Assembly (NCBI GenBank): GCA_947462335.1
Contig: OX381708.1
Span: 558,001-622,000 of the forward strand
DNA: 64,000 bases
Direction of reading: 5' to 3'
Origin: Harmothoe impar
Lineage: Eukaryota > Annelida > Polychaeta > Phyllodocida > Polynoidae
Position numbers and translations under genes: made by a program. Every line of letters begins with the position of its first letter. The stretch's first letter is position 1. The notes beneath the pieces were generated by a model. It was not told where the DNA came from and did no database searches. It saw only the letters and a program-made list of their open reading frames with translations. Below are positions 21,241 through 32,300 of the stretch, piece by piece.

Positions 21241-21450
21241 GCCTTCTACAGAGGTCAACTATAGCTGACCCAGTTGTCTGTCCTACAGAGGTCAACTATA
21301 GCTGACCCAGTTGTCTGTCCTACAGAGGTCAACTATAGCTGACCCAGTTGTCTATCCTACAGAGGTCAACTATAGCTGACCCAGTTGTCTGTCCTATGAA
21401 GGTCAACTAGAGCTGTCTGTCCTACAGAGGTCAACTATAGCTGGACCCAC
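21241..21450 (+). repeat. Tandem array with inverted AGGTCA / TGACCC half-sites
   Basis: Roughly five units of about 41 bp: CCTACAGAGGTCAACTATAG then CTGACCCAGTTGTCTGT. Each intact unit has AGGTCA and, 8 bp later, TGACCC, the complement of GGGTCA, so two receptor half-sites face each other. One unit has lost the second half-site, and the last has TGGACCC. Confidence 0.8.
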
Positions 21451-21807
21451 TTGTCCTACACTGAAAACCCACTGGCTAAACACTTAAGGAATCTAAATGG
21501 ATATTATGTATTATAATGACTGAGCGTGTGAGCGTACTCACAGATGACTCAGGGTTAGGTAACAGAGTGTATGAAGATAAATAATTTGTGCTTCTGTGAA
21601 AAGCAATTTGTGCTTCTGTGAAAAGCAATTGTACATGGTCGATTTGTTGTTACTTTTTCATTGGAAATGTATCTTTTTATGTTACCTATGGTATATGTAT
21701 ATCTTCATAAATTCTTATGGTTTTGTGATGGAAAACCTCCTTGGAGGTGTAGTATTTGCAGTAAAACCTCCGAGGGGGCATTTTACTCGCCCCCGGCAAC
21801 TCTTCCA

Positions 21808-22040
21808 ACACCCATGTGCACTTTGGAGGGCCTCTGGTGCACTTTGGTGGACCTCTGGTGCACTTTGGTGGACCTCTGGTGCGCTTTGGTGGACCTCTGG
21901 TGCACTTTGGTGGACCTCTGGTGCGCTTTGGTGGACCTCTATTGTGCTTTGGTGGACCGCTGGTGCACTTTGGTGGACCGCTGGTGCACTTTGGTGCACC
22001 TCTGGTGCACTTTTGATTGATTGATTGATTGATTTGTTTA
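21808..22040. repeat. Short block of the 21-bp minisatellite plus (GATT)n
   Basis: About ten units of CTGGTGCACTTTGGTGGACCT end in a GATT-type simple repeat (22013-22035). It is the same unit as the large block at 23130-26390, from which about 1.1 kb of unrelated AT-rich sequence separates it. Confidence 0.9.
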
Positions 22041-23125
22041 ATTTATCAGGCTCCACATAAAGACACCCATCCCAAGACCAGATTTTTTCAGCTAGAATTC
22101 AAATGGGATATTTGGATTTAGGGGATGGTCTAACCTTTTAGAAACCGAAAGAATTTTGTAAATATCCAAACTAGAAGTACACCTATGACAAGATGAACAA
22201 TATTGAATAACCAGAAAGTAAGATACCCAAATCGCCCTAAGTGTTCAGATTAGGGAGATAAAGCCCTATTTGAAATTATATACAGTTTATTTTAGTGTAT
22301 ATGTTGCCATTGAAACTTACATTTAGGCCAGAATGCATCAAAATAGACCTTAACTTTTGGTACCATCTTTTTCAGCATGAAAAATTGGACAAAACCATTT
22401 TTCACCCCAAAAAAATATTGTTTGACTTTTTATTTAGATTTTTGCCTTAAATATTGCTCAAATCATATTGAAAAAAGTTAAAGATCATCGAAGTTGAGAT
22501 GCCCAGCATTTCTGAAATATTGGATGTATGTACACACCGATTAAGATATGCAGAGACAATATGCCATAGATTACTGTCAGAAAAAATTGTGGAATTCTAC
22601 CAACTTTTAGGCAAACCATAGAGGGTCGAAAATCGGCGGGTAACTCACATAAATGCGTGTACGGTCCTGTACAGTAAACTCGCAATAATGTGTGTACGGT
22701 AAAGGAAGGGTTAACGTCCAGACGTAGATCAAGTACCTCACGGGACATCTCAAGTTGGCAAGGAGTCATCCAGAAATAGTGGTAGTCTGCCTTGCAGTAG
22801 TAGGACAGATATTTATATGCTGCTTGCCCAATACAGCAGTGACCGCATCTATGGATGATCGAATCTATGAAATGAATGACCGCATCTATGAGGTGAGGGA
22901 GAAAACCGCTACCGGGGCACGTCCCCTACTCTTTTCGAAGGATAGCAAGTGTTCTTTTATTTGCCTGGTCCTACATACCTGGGCTAGTACCATAGTAGGC
23001 AGGGCCAGACAAACCACGGCCTTTGATATCTCAGACGTGGTTCACTGAGGAGGAATCCCATGCCAGACCACCAGCAAGAAGGCCCGGGCCCGCGCATATG
23101 GGCAGCGGTTGTGACTGCTTACGTG
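22041..23125. other. Unique-looking spacer between minisatellite blocks
   Basis: AT-rich to about 22500, then mixed. I see no exon, RNA gene or TIR element. ORFs of 94-97 codons on either strand have no recognisable domain. Confidence 0.5.
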
Positions 23126-26100
23126 GTGCACTTTGGCACTTTGACATCTGGTGCACCTCTGGTGCACTTTGGTGGACCTCTGGTGCACTTTGGTGGACCT
23201 GTGTTGCAATTTGGTGGACCTCTGGTGCACTTTATTGCACCCCTGGTGCACTTTGGTGACCCTCTGGTGCACTTTATCACACCCCTGGTGCACTTTGGTG
23301 CACCCCTGGTGCACTTTGGTGGGCCTCTGGTGCACTTTGGTGGACCTCTGGTGCACATTGGTGGACCTCTGGTGCACTTTGGTGCACCTCTGGTGCACTG
23401 TAGTGCACCCCTGGTGCATTTTGGTGCACCTTTGGGGACCCTCTGGTGCACTTTGGTGGGCATCTGGTGCACTTTGGTACACCTCTGGTGCACTTTGGTG
23501 GACCTCTGGTGCACTGTAGTGCAACCCTGGTGCACTTTGGTGGACCTCTGGTGCACTTTATTGCACCCCTGGTGCACTTTGGTGGGCCTCTGGTGCACTT
23601 TGGTGGACCTCTGGTGCACCAAAGTGCACCAGAGGACCCCTGGTGCACTGAAGTGCACCCCTGGTGCATTTTGGGGACCCTCTGGTGCACTTTGGTAGGC
23701 CTCTGGTGCACTTTGGTAGACCTCCGGTGCACTTTGGTAGACCTCTGGTGCACTGTAGTGCACCGCTTGTGCACTTTGGTTGACCTCTGGTGCACTTTAT
23801 TGCACCCCAGGTGCACTTTGGTGCACCCCTGGTGCACTTTGGTGCACCCCTGGTGCACCTCTGGTGCACCAAAGTGCACCAGAGGACCCCTGGTGCACTG
23901 TAGTGCACCGCTGGTGCATTTTGGGGACCCTCTGGGGCACTTTGGTAGGCCTCTGGTGCACTTTGGTAGACCTCCGGTGCACTTTGGTAGACCTCTGGTG
24001 CACTGGAGTGCACCGCTGGTGCACTTTGGTTGACCTCTGGTGCACTTTATTGCACCCCTGGTGCACTTTGGTGCACCCCTGGTCAACTTTGGTGCACCCC
24101 TGGTGCACTTTGATGCACCTCTGGTGTACTTTGGTGGACCTCTGGTACACTTTGGTGGACCTCTGGTGCACTTTGGTGGAGTTCTGGTGCACTTTGGTGC
24201 ACCACTGGTGCACTTTGGTGACCCTCTGGTGCACTTAACCACATCCCTGGTGCACTTTGGTGCACCCCTGGTGCACCTTGGTGACCCTCTGGTGCACTTT
24301 GGTTCACCTCTGGTGTACTTTGGTGGACCTCTGGTACATTTTGGTGGACCTCTGGTGCACCTTGGTGGAGTTCTGGTGCACTTTGGTGGACCTCTGGTGC
24401 ACTTTGATGGAGATCTGGTGCACTTTGATGGAGATCTGGTGCACTTTGGTGGACCTCTGGTGCACTTTGGTGGACCTCTGGTGCACTTTGGTGGACCTCT
24501 GGTGCACTTTATTACACCCCTGGTGCACTTTGGTGCACCCCTGGTGCACTTTAGTGGGCCTCTGGTGCACTTTGGTGGGCCTCTGGTGCACTTTGGTGGA
24601 CCTCTGGTGCACTTTATTGCACCCCTGGTGCACTTTGGTGGACCTCTGGTGTACTTTGGTGCACTTTGCTGGACCTCTGGTGCACTTTATTGCACCCCTG
24701 GTGCACTTTGGTGGACCTCTGGTGCACTTTGGTGCACTGTAGTGCACCTCTGGTGCACTTCGGTGCACCCCTGGTGCACTTTGGTGGGCCTCTGGTGCAC
24801 TTTGGTACGCCTCTGGTGCACTTTGGTGGGCCTCTGGTGCACTTTGGTGGACCTCTGGTGCACGTTGGTGGACCTCTGGTGCACTTTGGTGGACCTCTGG
24901 TGCACTTTGGTGGACCTCTGGTGCACTTCGGTGGACCTCTGGTGAACTTTGGTGGACCTCTGGTGCACTATAGTGCACCCCTGGTGCACTTTGGTGCACC
25001 CCTGGTGCATTTTGGGGACCCTCTGGTGCACTTTGGTTGGCCTCTGGTGCACTTTGGTACACCTCTGGTGCACTTTGGTGGACCTCTGGTGCACTGTAGT
25101 GCACCGCTGGTGCACTTTGGTTGACCTCTGGTGCACTTCATTGCACCCCTGATGCACTTTGGTGACCCTCTGGTGCACTTTACCACACCCCTGGTGCACT
25201 TTGGTGCACCCCTGGTGCACTTTGGTTGACCTCTGGTGCACTGTAGTGCACCGCTGGTGCACTTTGGTTGACCTCTGGTGCACTTTATTGCACCCCTGGT
25301 GCACTTTGGTGACCCTCTGGTGCACTTTACCACACCCCTGGTGCACTTTGGTGCACCCCTGGTGCACTTTGGTGCACCCCTGGTGCACTTTGGTGACCCT
25401 CTGGTGCACTTTGGTCTACCCCTGGTGCACTTTGGTGCACCTCTGGTGTACTTTGATGGACCTCTGGTACACTTTGGTGGACCTCTGGTGCACTTTGGGG
25501 ACCCTCTGGTGCACTTTGTTGGACCTCTGGTGCACTTTGGTGCACCTCTGGTGCACTTTGGTGCACCCCTGGTGCATTTTGGGGACCCTCTGGTGCACTT
25601 TGGTGGGCCTCTGGTGCACTTTGGTACACCTCTGGTGCACTTTGGTTGACCTCTGGTGCACTGTAGTGCACCGCTGGTGCACTTTGGTTGACCTCTGGTG
25701 CACTTTATTGCACCCCTGTTGCACTTTGGTGACCTTCTGGTGCACTTTACCACACCCCTGGTGCACTTTGGTGCACCCCTGGTGCACTTTGGTGACCCTC
25801 CGGTGCACTTTGGTGCACCCCTGGTGCACTTTGGTGGGCCTCTGGTGCACTTTGGTGCACCTCTTGTGTACTTTGGTGGACCTCTGGTACACTTTGGTGG
25901 ACCTCTGGTGCACTTTGGGGACCCTCTAGTGCACTTTGGTGGACCTCTGGTGTACTTTGGTGCACTTCTGGTGCACTTTGGTTGACCTCTGGTGCACTTT
26001 GGTGGACCTCTTGTGCACTGTAGTGCACCCCTGGTGCACTTCGGTGCACCCCTCGTGCACTTTGGGGACCCTCTGGTGCACTTCGGTGGGCCTCTGGTGC

Positions 26101-26395
26101 ACTTTGGTACACTCCTGGTGCACTTTGGTGGACCTCTGGCACGCTTTGGTAGACCTCTGGTGCACTTTGGTGGAGTTCTGGTGCACCTCTGGTGCACTTT
26201 GGTGCGCCTCTGGTGCCATTTGGTGCACCTCTGGTGCACTTTGGTGGACCTCTGGTGCGCTTTGGTGGACCTCTGGTGCACTTTGGTGGACCTCTGGTGC
26301 ACTTTGGTGGACCTCTGGTGCACTTTGGTGGACCTCTGGTGCACTTTGGTGGATCTCTGGTGCACCTGTGGTGCACTTTGGTGTCACCCCTGGCG
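23126..26395. repeat. 3.3-kb 21-bp minisatellite with higher-order structure
   Basis: About 155 copies of CTGGTGCACTTTGGTGGACCT and variants (TGCACC, GACCCT, GGGCCT, TATTGCACC, TGTAGTGCACC). Variants recur in fixed order: GCATTTTGGGGACCCT appears near 23425, 23667, 23920, 25005 and 25575, and the TTTACCACACCC block near 25180, 25327 and 25747, so blocks of several units were copied as larger repeats. Two places (about 23620-23635 and 23865-23885) contain inverted units (CACCAAAGTGCACCAGAGG). The 21-bp period keeps all six frames open for long distances; the resulting ORFs of up to 465 codons are not genes. Confidence 0.95.
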
Positions 26396-27278
26396 ACATT
26401 TCTCTTACCCCTGGCGCCTTTCTCCTTACCCCTGGCGACATTTCTGTCACCATGTATCTGGTGCTGGCGGTATAATATGCCCAGTTTTTGCCCGGTTTTG
26501 GGGGTAGAAGAGAGAAATAGGAGCAGAATGGTGGAAAATTCCATTTCTATCTTGCATCCAAAAAGTTAATGCCTTGGAGCCTATGGAGGCCCATGGAGGT
26601 GGTAGCTTTTTTTTCCTACATTTACATAATAGCGAAAGAGAGAAATAAATTCGTAAAGATCGCAGTTCAATTTAGTCAAGAAAAATTTAGATTTTTAGAA
26701 AAAAATTTGCGCTAGATGCTGTCCCCCGACCTTGCCTGTCTCATGTTTTTGTCGACTTTTGTCTATGTCGGACGATAACCAAAATATAAAGATTCTCCTA
26801 TGTCACAAAATTGTCTTAAAACGCAAAATTAGTAGGTGTATATTACTCAGGGTTAATACCCTGAGTCAAAAACACGTAGGACGTAGATGCTGCAACATTT
26901 AAACCACAGATTAGACTATAGCCAGTATTCTAAGTTATCGGAATCACGTGGCTACATGTGCATTTGATAGATGTGAAATAACATTTTCTGCTGAAGTGTG
27001 CGCTATAACTTCATGAGGATTTGCAATGAATATCTTTGATAAGTTATCTAAAGTAAATTGGGACATCTCAGAAATGATAGGCTAAAAAAAGGTTGTTGGT
27101 GTGGGGGTATCAAGATCTTGATCTTTCAATGTTCAAAAATATCCTTTTAGCAAAAAAAAACCTGTTAACATGCATAGTGCCGTAAACTGTCCCCACCCAT
27201 CCTGTTGTTGTGTACAGACATGGGACTACCTCATGATGGGGATGAAAGGGACAGTACACAGGGGCTAGTTCTTGCCCT
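26396..27278. other. Non-repetitive flank left of the retroelement
   Basis: No gene recognised. A few decayed units (CCCCTGGCGACATTTCT and similar) mark the end of the minisatellite, followed by AT-rich sequence. Confidence 0.5.
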
Positions 27279-27612
27279 ATATTCCCTACCCCCTACAGAT
27301 GAACACATACAAGTGTGTGAACTTTGCCCCTAGCTTATATCCGGCTTAGGCGGCCCTATTTATTTAGGGAAAACAAAAGAATTTTTGCTGCCTACACGGC
27401 GAGCTCACAGACGACAATGAACAGTATACATGGTTGAACAGTGCACCCGGTGGTGTGTGACCCGCCACCTGGTGGATACCTGAGGTACTAGTGTGGTGAA
27501 TATATACCAATACCCCGATGCATGATATTGGTCACATATTCCCTACCCCCTACAGATGAACACATACAAGTGTGTGAACTTTGCCCCTAGCTTATATCCG
27601 GCTTAGGCGGCC
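27279..27612 (-). repeat. B1-A2-B2 split repeat, 3' end of the retroelement
   Basis: Two copies of a 77-bp repeat (27279-27355 and 27536-27612) flank a 161-bp repeat (27378-27538) that is also present at the other end (32301-32461). A spacer of 22 bp separates the first two, while the second pair overlaps by about 3 bp. This B1-A2-B2 block is proposed for related elements to serve as template for joining a circular intermediate. Confidence 0.92.
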
Positions 27613-27644
27613 AACAGCCACAACAAATAAGAACTTTGCCCCAA

Positions 27645-28622
27645 TCACTTATAACCCGCCAACATATTGGCCACTAGATGATCCTTGTCTTTCCTGGTGT
27701 CGTAACTGTCTGATATGTACAGGAGAACTGACCATGAACGCCAGTCCCCGTACGTCTTGACCACATGTAGTGGGAGGAAATTAGATAGAAAAGTTGCTGA
27801 GCCTCTCCTCAGGCTATGTGAGGAATATTTCCCCAACAGACCGGAACTTCTGCATACGGCTTTGAGTCTATTGTTGAGATAGTTGTACGTGTAGGGGAAC
27901 AAAGGGTCATCAGGCCCCAACGAACCCCCATCAATGTAATATTTCAAGTAGCTGCATGGGCACAGGATACTGCCCGGTGCCGCCACTACCGGTACTCTGG
28001 ACGTCCTTTCCCGGTACTGAACCGTCTTTGACGATCTAATAAACACATCAACACCTGCTGGTGTAAACACAATGTCCTTCCTCCTCAGTGTGTGGGGTGA
28101 TGCCACTATGTGACTCACCCGAAGCAAGCACCTATACATGACACACAGGGCACACCAGAATTGTAAATCTGTTTTAATGTTCATATCCAACTGCCTCCAG
28201 ATGAGGCACAACTGGTCTGGTGATAATGGATCCGCCTGTACCGTATCACATCCCAGAAGTCGCTTGGCGCCTTTCAAAGTGGCCTTAACAATAAAAGTTG
28301 ATGGATCCAGATGTGGGATGCCCCACCAGTCGTGTAGGGCCCACAATCCGCTGATATAATTAATAATTGTCACGTAGCAACAGCATCGGGACAGGTGGGT
28401 GATGTATAAGCCCACAGTCTCCACATCAGCTGGGAGTGGTATCAGATTAAATTCCTCACAGAACTTAAAGTATCTATTCCATTGGCTCTTCCTAGACTTC
28501 TTGGTGTTCACCGACCAGCACAAGTCGCGTAGATCACCCCATTCCTCTATCAGCTCGTGCTTCCCTGCAACATTGAGAGAAACCTGAGAATTGTGTGTCA
28601 CAAATAATTCTACAATCAGCAC
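27645..28622 (-). CDS. Retroelement tyrosine recombinase (325 codons)
   Basis: Phage-integrase-fold recombinase that would integrate the circular DNA copy. The visible catalytic set is Arg168 (CLLRVSHIV), the box His269-x-x-Arg272 (SSHSLRRGS), Trp294 in GDWRS and Tyr302 (VLLYISDS; Tyr307 is the alternative nucleophile). The N-terminal 50-120 region (RYFKFCEEFNLIPLPAD, then YITHLSRC) resembles the SAM-like core-binding domain of these enzymes. It overlaps the RT ORF by 89 nt in another frame (28534-28622), suggesting reinitiation or frameshifting. No internal stop. Confidence 0.92.
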   Translation of the reverse strand: MLIVELFVTHNSQVSLNVAGKHELIEEWGDLRDLCWSVNTKKSRKSQWNRYFKFCEEFNLIPLPADVETVGLYITHLSRCCCYVTIINYISGLWALHDWWGIPHLDPSTFIVKATLKGAKRLLGCDTVQADPLSPDQLCLIWRQLDMNIKTDLQFWCALCVMYRCLLRVSHIVASPHTLRRKDIVFTPAGVDVFIRSSKTVQYRERTSRVPVVAAPGSILCPCSYLKYYIDGGSLGPDDPLFPYTYNYLNNRLKAVCRSSGLLGKYSSHSLRRGSATFLSNFLPLHVVKTYGDWRSWSVLLYISDSYDTRKDKDHLVANMLAGYK

Positions 28623-30720
28623 TATTTAAGCGTGACAGCGCGTCCGCCAATACATTGTCTTTTGATGTAATTCTGCAAGCTTTAATATTGAGGTTGTAGA
28701 ACGCCCCCACCCAGAACAGCTCACGCAGCCATGCCATAGCATTTGAGTTTGTACTCCTACCGGTATTCACCCATCCTTGAACTTGGGTGTTATCAGTCAC
28801 TATCATAATTGTTGAATTTCTCCAACGCACACCCCAGCGATGTATTGCTACCACTACCGGCCACAATTCTGTAATATTGATGTGATCTTGATACTGCTCC
28901 AGTAGTGGTGGTGTCTCGTTGTGAGGGCAGATCCTGTCTTCTTGACCCCACACTCCCCAGAAGTAGTCGTCACTCACATGACCCCCGAACCCATAGTCTG
29001 AAGAGTCTGTGAAGACATGGATGTCTGTCTGAGCAGCACCCAACACCTTGGCCTTGCCATTAAACCAGGTGATGAAACTGGCCCACCACACCAGATCTTG
29101 TCTGATGATCTCATCAAGTTCAATAGTTGTAGTTTGTTGTTCTTTCAGGGTATTATAAATCCTTCTTGCAAATGTCCTGCCCCCCTTAACAACCGTGGCG
29201 CAATGAGCTAGTAGGCCTGCAACCTCCTCCAACACGTCACGTTTGCATGTGGTCTTGTCTAATAATAATAACACCTCGTCCTTTACCCTGGCCAGCTTAT
29301 CATCCCCTATGCTGACCACCATTTTGACAGTGTCTATCATGATCCCTAGGTACTTGAACTTCTGCTGGGGCGGAGTCACCTTGTCCTCAGCAATCACAAA
29401 CCCAAAGTTATTGAGGATCCTGTGTAGCATTTCTTGGCCCTCTGCACATTGGCCCTCTGAGCCCCCTAATACCACAAAGTCATCTAAGTAGTTGACACAG
29501 CGATCTATACCAAACTTGGCCCCGCATTTCACCACAAAATTGGAGAACTGAGTGAAAATGTACGGTGCTGATCGCAGGCCAAAGCAGAGTCGGAGATCCT
29601 CCATGTAGACTTGGCCATTCCCAAAGTCCCAGGTTATGCCCTGGAATCTGCGATGAGAGGGAATCAAATGTATAGAGCGGTATGCATTTGAAATGTCACT
29701 GACCGCCCCATAGTCATGAGGGTACATCATCCCCACAACGGTATCCACTGTCTTATACTTGAATTTGCTGCAGGTTGTCAGCATGTGTTCATTAATATTG
29801 ACATCATCAGGCTTGGAGCAGTCTGTTATAGGGCGCAGTTTCCCATTTGATTTTGCCCTGCCCCCAATGGCATGCACACACTGCGGTCTATCATGGACCA
29901 CTCTGACTTTGTCCTCCCCCATCTCAGCAAGTAGCTTGTCACACATCTCAGCACTATATTTGTCACCAGTGATTGAACTATAATTTTCACAATAGTATTT
30001 ACAATTACAGCCATGATCCACGATTCTTACACCTCTGTAAGCACTAGTAACAACATACAAATCGTCCCAACATACATCAACACCGAAGCCCATTACAGCT
30101 GCCGCAAATCTGCACGGTTTGATTTGACACTCTGCCCCGCATAAAACATAGCGGCATGCACATACGCCCTCGATACAACTCTGAAAGACCGGCGCCACAC
30201 AACTAGGGCCTATCTCCACAAGTCCCACCGGGACATCCACATCATACATACTCGAATACACATCACAATTGTAAATATTGGTGTCGATACTCACAAATTG
30301 AGGAAGATTTTCCCAATAATCATGACCGTCATTGTGGATTTCCACTCGTACTCCGCCATCTTGGATCACACTAGCGTGCGCGAACATGAATTCTTCTCCG
30401 CTTAGAATTATTTTATTAAATAAAATATTTCTCGCCTCCAGACAAAACTCCATGTCATTTACATCTGCAGTACAATAGACCTCCTCCCCTCGTACTAAGC
30501 CAATAAGGTCAACATTGTGATCTATCTCGAGAGAATCCAAAATTACATCCGGAATATCACACACTTTTTCAGAGTCGCGCGGTCTGATCTCCGCACCTCC
30601 GAGGGAACTATTCGTCACATCATGTTTACCATCGCCAATCTGGCTGTCAATTACGTAACTATCAATCACAGGTAATTCAGACACACTACTCAACAATCTG
30701 TCGTTCATGTTGTCACACAA
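28534..30720 (-). CDS. Retroelement reverse transcriptase-RNase H (728 codons)
   Basis: The RT domain spans about 270-480: LRPITDCSKP, first catalytic Asp342 in VSDISNAYR, LCFGLRSAPYIFTQ and the YLDD active-site box at 411-414. The RNase H domain spans about 565-700: Asp572 (FTDSSDYGFGG), Glu618 (NITELWP), Asp643 (VTDNTQ) and the DIRS-type end LADALSRL with Asp693. The first 250 residues are Cys-rich and unassigned. There is no protease or DDE integrase, consistent with the DIRS order. It starts 48 nt after the gag-like ORF ends. Confidence 0.95.
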   Translation of the reverse strand: MCDNMNDRLLSSVSELPVIDSYVIDSQIGDGKHDVTNSSLGGAEIRPRDSEKVCDIPDVILDSLEIDHNVDLIGLVRGEEVYCTADVNDMEFCLEARNILFNKIILSGEEFMFAHASVIQDGGVRVEIHNDGHDYWENLPQFVSIDTNIYNCDVYSSMYDVDVPVGLVEIGPSCVAPVFQSCIEGVCACRYVLCGAECQIKPCRFAAAVMGFGVDVCWDDLYVVTSAYRGVRIVDHGCNCKYYCENYSSITGDKYSAEMCDKLLAEMGEDKVRVVHDRPQCVHAIGGRAKSNGKLRPITDCSKPDDVNINEHMLTTCSKFKYKTVDTVVGMMYPHDYGAVSDISNAYRSIHLIPSHRRFQGITWDFGNGQVYMEDLRLCFGLRSAPYIFTQFSNFVVKCGAKFGIDRCVNYLDDFVVLGGSEGQCAEGQEMLHRILNNFGFVIAEDKVTPPQQKFKYLGIMIDTVKMVVSIGDDKLARVKDEVLLLLDKTTCKRDVLEEVAGLLAHCATVVKGGRTFARRIYNTLKEQQTTTIELDEIIRQDLVWWASFITWFNGKAKVLGAAQTDIHVFTDSSDYGFGGHVSDDYFWGVWGQEDRICPHNETPPLLEQYQDHINITELWPVVVAIHRWGVRWRNSTIMIVTDNTQVQGWVNTGRSTNSNAMAWLRELFWVGAFYNLNIKACRITSKDNVLADALSRLNSADCRIICDTQFSGFSQCCREARADRGMG

Positions 30721-30768
30721 TACATAATCAACATCGTGACAAACAACTCCCTGACCCGGGTTTTGATG

Positions 30769-32283
30769 TCAGGCCCTATTATCGCCCTGTTGTTTTGGAC
30801 ACTCACTCATTGAGTGCCCCGTACCATCACAATGTACACAAATGTGTTTGAATTGACAACCATCACATCGTATATGTTGGCAAAATTTGAAGCAGATGTT
30901 CTTGTCAGCAGCTGTTTTTCGCCAACCTGACAGGACCCGGACCTGGCTGTTACCCGGGTTACCACCGCCATAACCGCCTCTACCGTAATTACCTCGGGAG
31001 CCACCCCTACCCCTAGACTGGTATTGGGCACCCCCTTTCTGACCATCCTTGGCCGCCATGGCGGCCTTGGTGCCAGCCACCCCCAATTTACTGTTGGTTA
31101 ATTTAGTATCTGCTCCCCTGAATACACAGGGACCCCAATGACGGGCCAATTCCAAGAATTCTTCATCATACGCCACTAACGCCCGTATATCATAAATGTC
31201 AGTGGCCGCCATCTCCGACATGTAACCCATGTGATCCACAAAACCTGTTACATCTTCCCCCATCCACAACAATTCACGTAGTAAACAGTTATGAAAGTTC
31301 CACAATTCTTCGCAAGTCTTAATATTTAATTGTTTTTTCCTTTCACTAACAGGCAGGAACCGTCTGTAGTCAAACATACTCAGCTCCAGATCCTGCGAGC
31401 GACAACATCCACCCGCTGCTCCAGCCGCGGGCTGTTGGCCACACCAAGGCTGTTGTTGTCGATGTTGATGCTGTTGTTGATCCTGACGTTGATCCTGGGG
31501 AGCTGCCTGCTGCTGTTGAGTACTCCATTGCTGAGGCGGTCTGTATCCGCCACGCCACTGCTGGGGGTAGCCATGATAACCCCCCCGGCCACCCGGGTAA
31601 CCACCCCTGGAGGGGCCAGGATAATACTGATTGTTGCTGACCGAAGGGTGATCATGTACGCCGGGGGGGGTACCGCCCGAGAAGTCAAATTTCCCCCCCT
31701 CGTCGGGTGCCACCGGTGCCTCGTCCGGGACACCGCCATCTTGTTTCACCGTCGACACCACCTGCACCAATTTATTCATGGTGTCCAAAGTCAAATCTAA
31801 CTTATGCATAAGTTGATCCAACTTACTAGTCTCGGGGTCCTCCTTCTTGAGGCGGGCTGCCTCCTGGGCTGCCTTCTCGGCCTCCATCCGGGCTGCCGAC
31901 GCCTCCGCCGTCGCCTTAGCTAGTAAAGCCTTGGCCTCCTTCAACTTGACGGCCGCCATCTTGGCTGCCTCCAACCTGGCCGTCTTCACGGATTCGACCT
32001 CCGTGAGTAGCCTTTTCCTCTCCTGTTGGGCCTCCGCTGCAGCCCGTTTGGCCTCCTCCAGCTCCTGTTTGGAGGCCTCATTTTTTGCGGCCTCCTCGCT
32101 GATCGTCTCCTCGTCCGCCATCTTGTCGTCCTCGATCTCCTTGAGACTCTTGTTGAGTTCGTACAGAACCTCGTCTGTTTCCTCCTCTGCTAATGCATCC
32201 TTTGCACGGACACACTCCGGACAATATTTCCTCCTACTTGTGAAGGTAGCCTTGCATTCCGGGCACTGTTTAGGCATTCTCAA
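30769..32283 (-). CDS. Retroelement gag-like protein (504 codons)
   Basis: Probable nucleocapsid-like protein. It begins with a zinc-ribbon-like CPEC, 11 residues, CPEC, followed by a long charged Ala/Glu/Lys coiled coil (about 30-165). A Gly/Gln/Arg/Pro-rich middle (about 225-300) follows, then a globular segment (about 305-420), an RGG/GYGG stretch, and two C-terminal zinc motifs: CCCH-like CFKFCQHIRCDGCQFKH and the canonical zinc knuckle CVHCDGTGHSMSEC (C-x2-C-x4-H-x4-C). Cellular coiled-coil proteins would not share this layout or position. Confidence 0.88.
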   Translation of the reverse strand: MRMPKQCPECKATFTSRRKYCPECVRAKDALAEEETDEVLYELNKSLKEIEDDKMADEETISEEAAKNEASKQELEEAKRAAAEAQQERKRLLTEVESVKTARLEAAKMAAVKLKEAKALLAKATAEASAARMEAEKAAQEAARLKKEDPETSKLDQLMHKLDLTLDTMNKLVQVVSTVKQDGGVPDEAPVAPDEGGKFDFSGGTPPGVHDHPSVSNNQYYPGPSRGGYPGGRGGYHGYPQQWRGGYRPPQQWSTQQQQAAPQDQRQDQQQHQHRQQQPWCGQQPAAGAAGGCCRSQDLELSMFDYRRFLPVSERKKQLNIKTCEELWNFHNCLLRELLWMGEDVTGFVDHMGYMSEMAATDIYDIRALVAYDEEFLELARHWGPCVFRGADTKLTNSKLGVAGTKAAMAAKDGQKGGAQYQSRGRGGSRGNYGRGGYGGGNPGNSQVRVLSGWRKTAADKNICFKFCQHIRCDGCQFKHICVHCDGTGHSMSECPKQQGDNRA

Positions 32284-32300
32284 ATCTTAAGAACCCTGAC

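Noticed and set aside
21596..26569. Many long ORFs (up to 465 codons) on both strands
   Set aside because: They come from the 21-bp minisatellite, whose period is a multiple of three and lacks stops in most frames; composition is the repeat translated in several registers.
31330..31800. 156-codon plus-strand ORF opposite the retroelement gag-like gene
   Set aside because: Shadow frame of the GC-rich gag-like ORF, which has zinc motifs and the right position.
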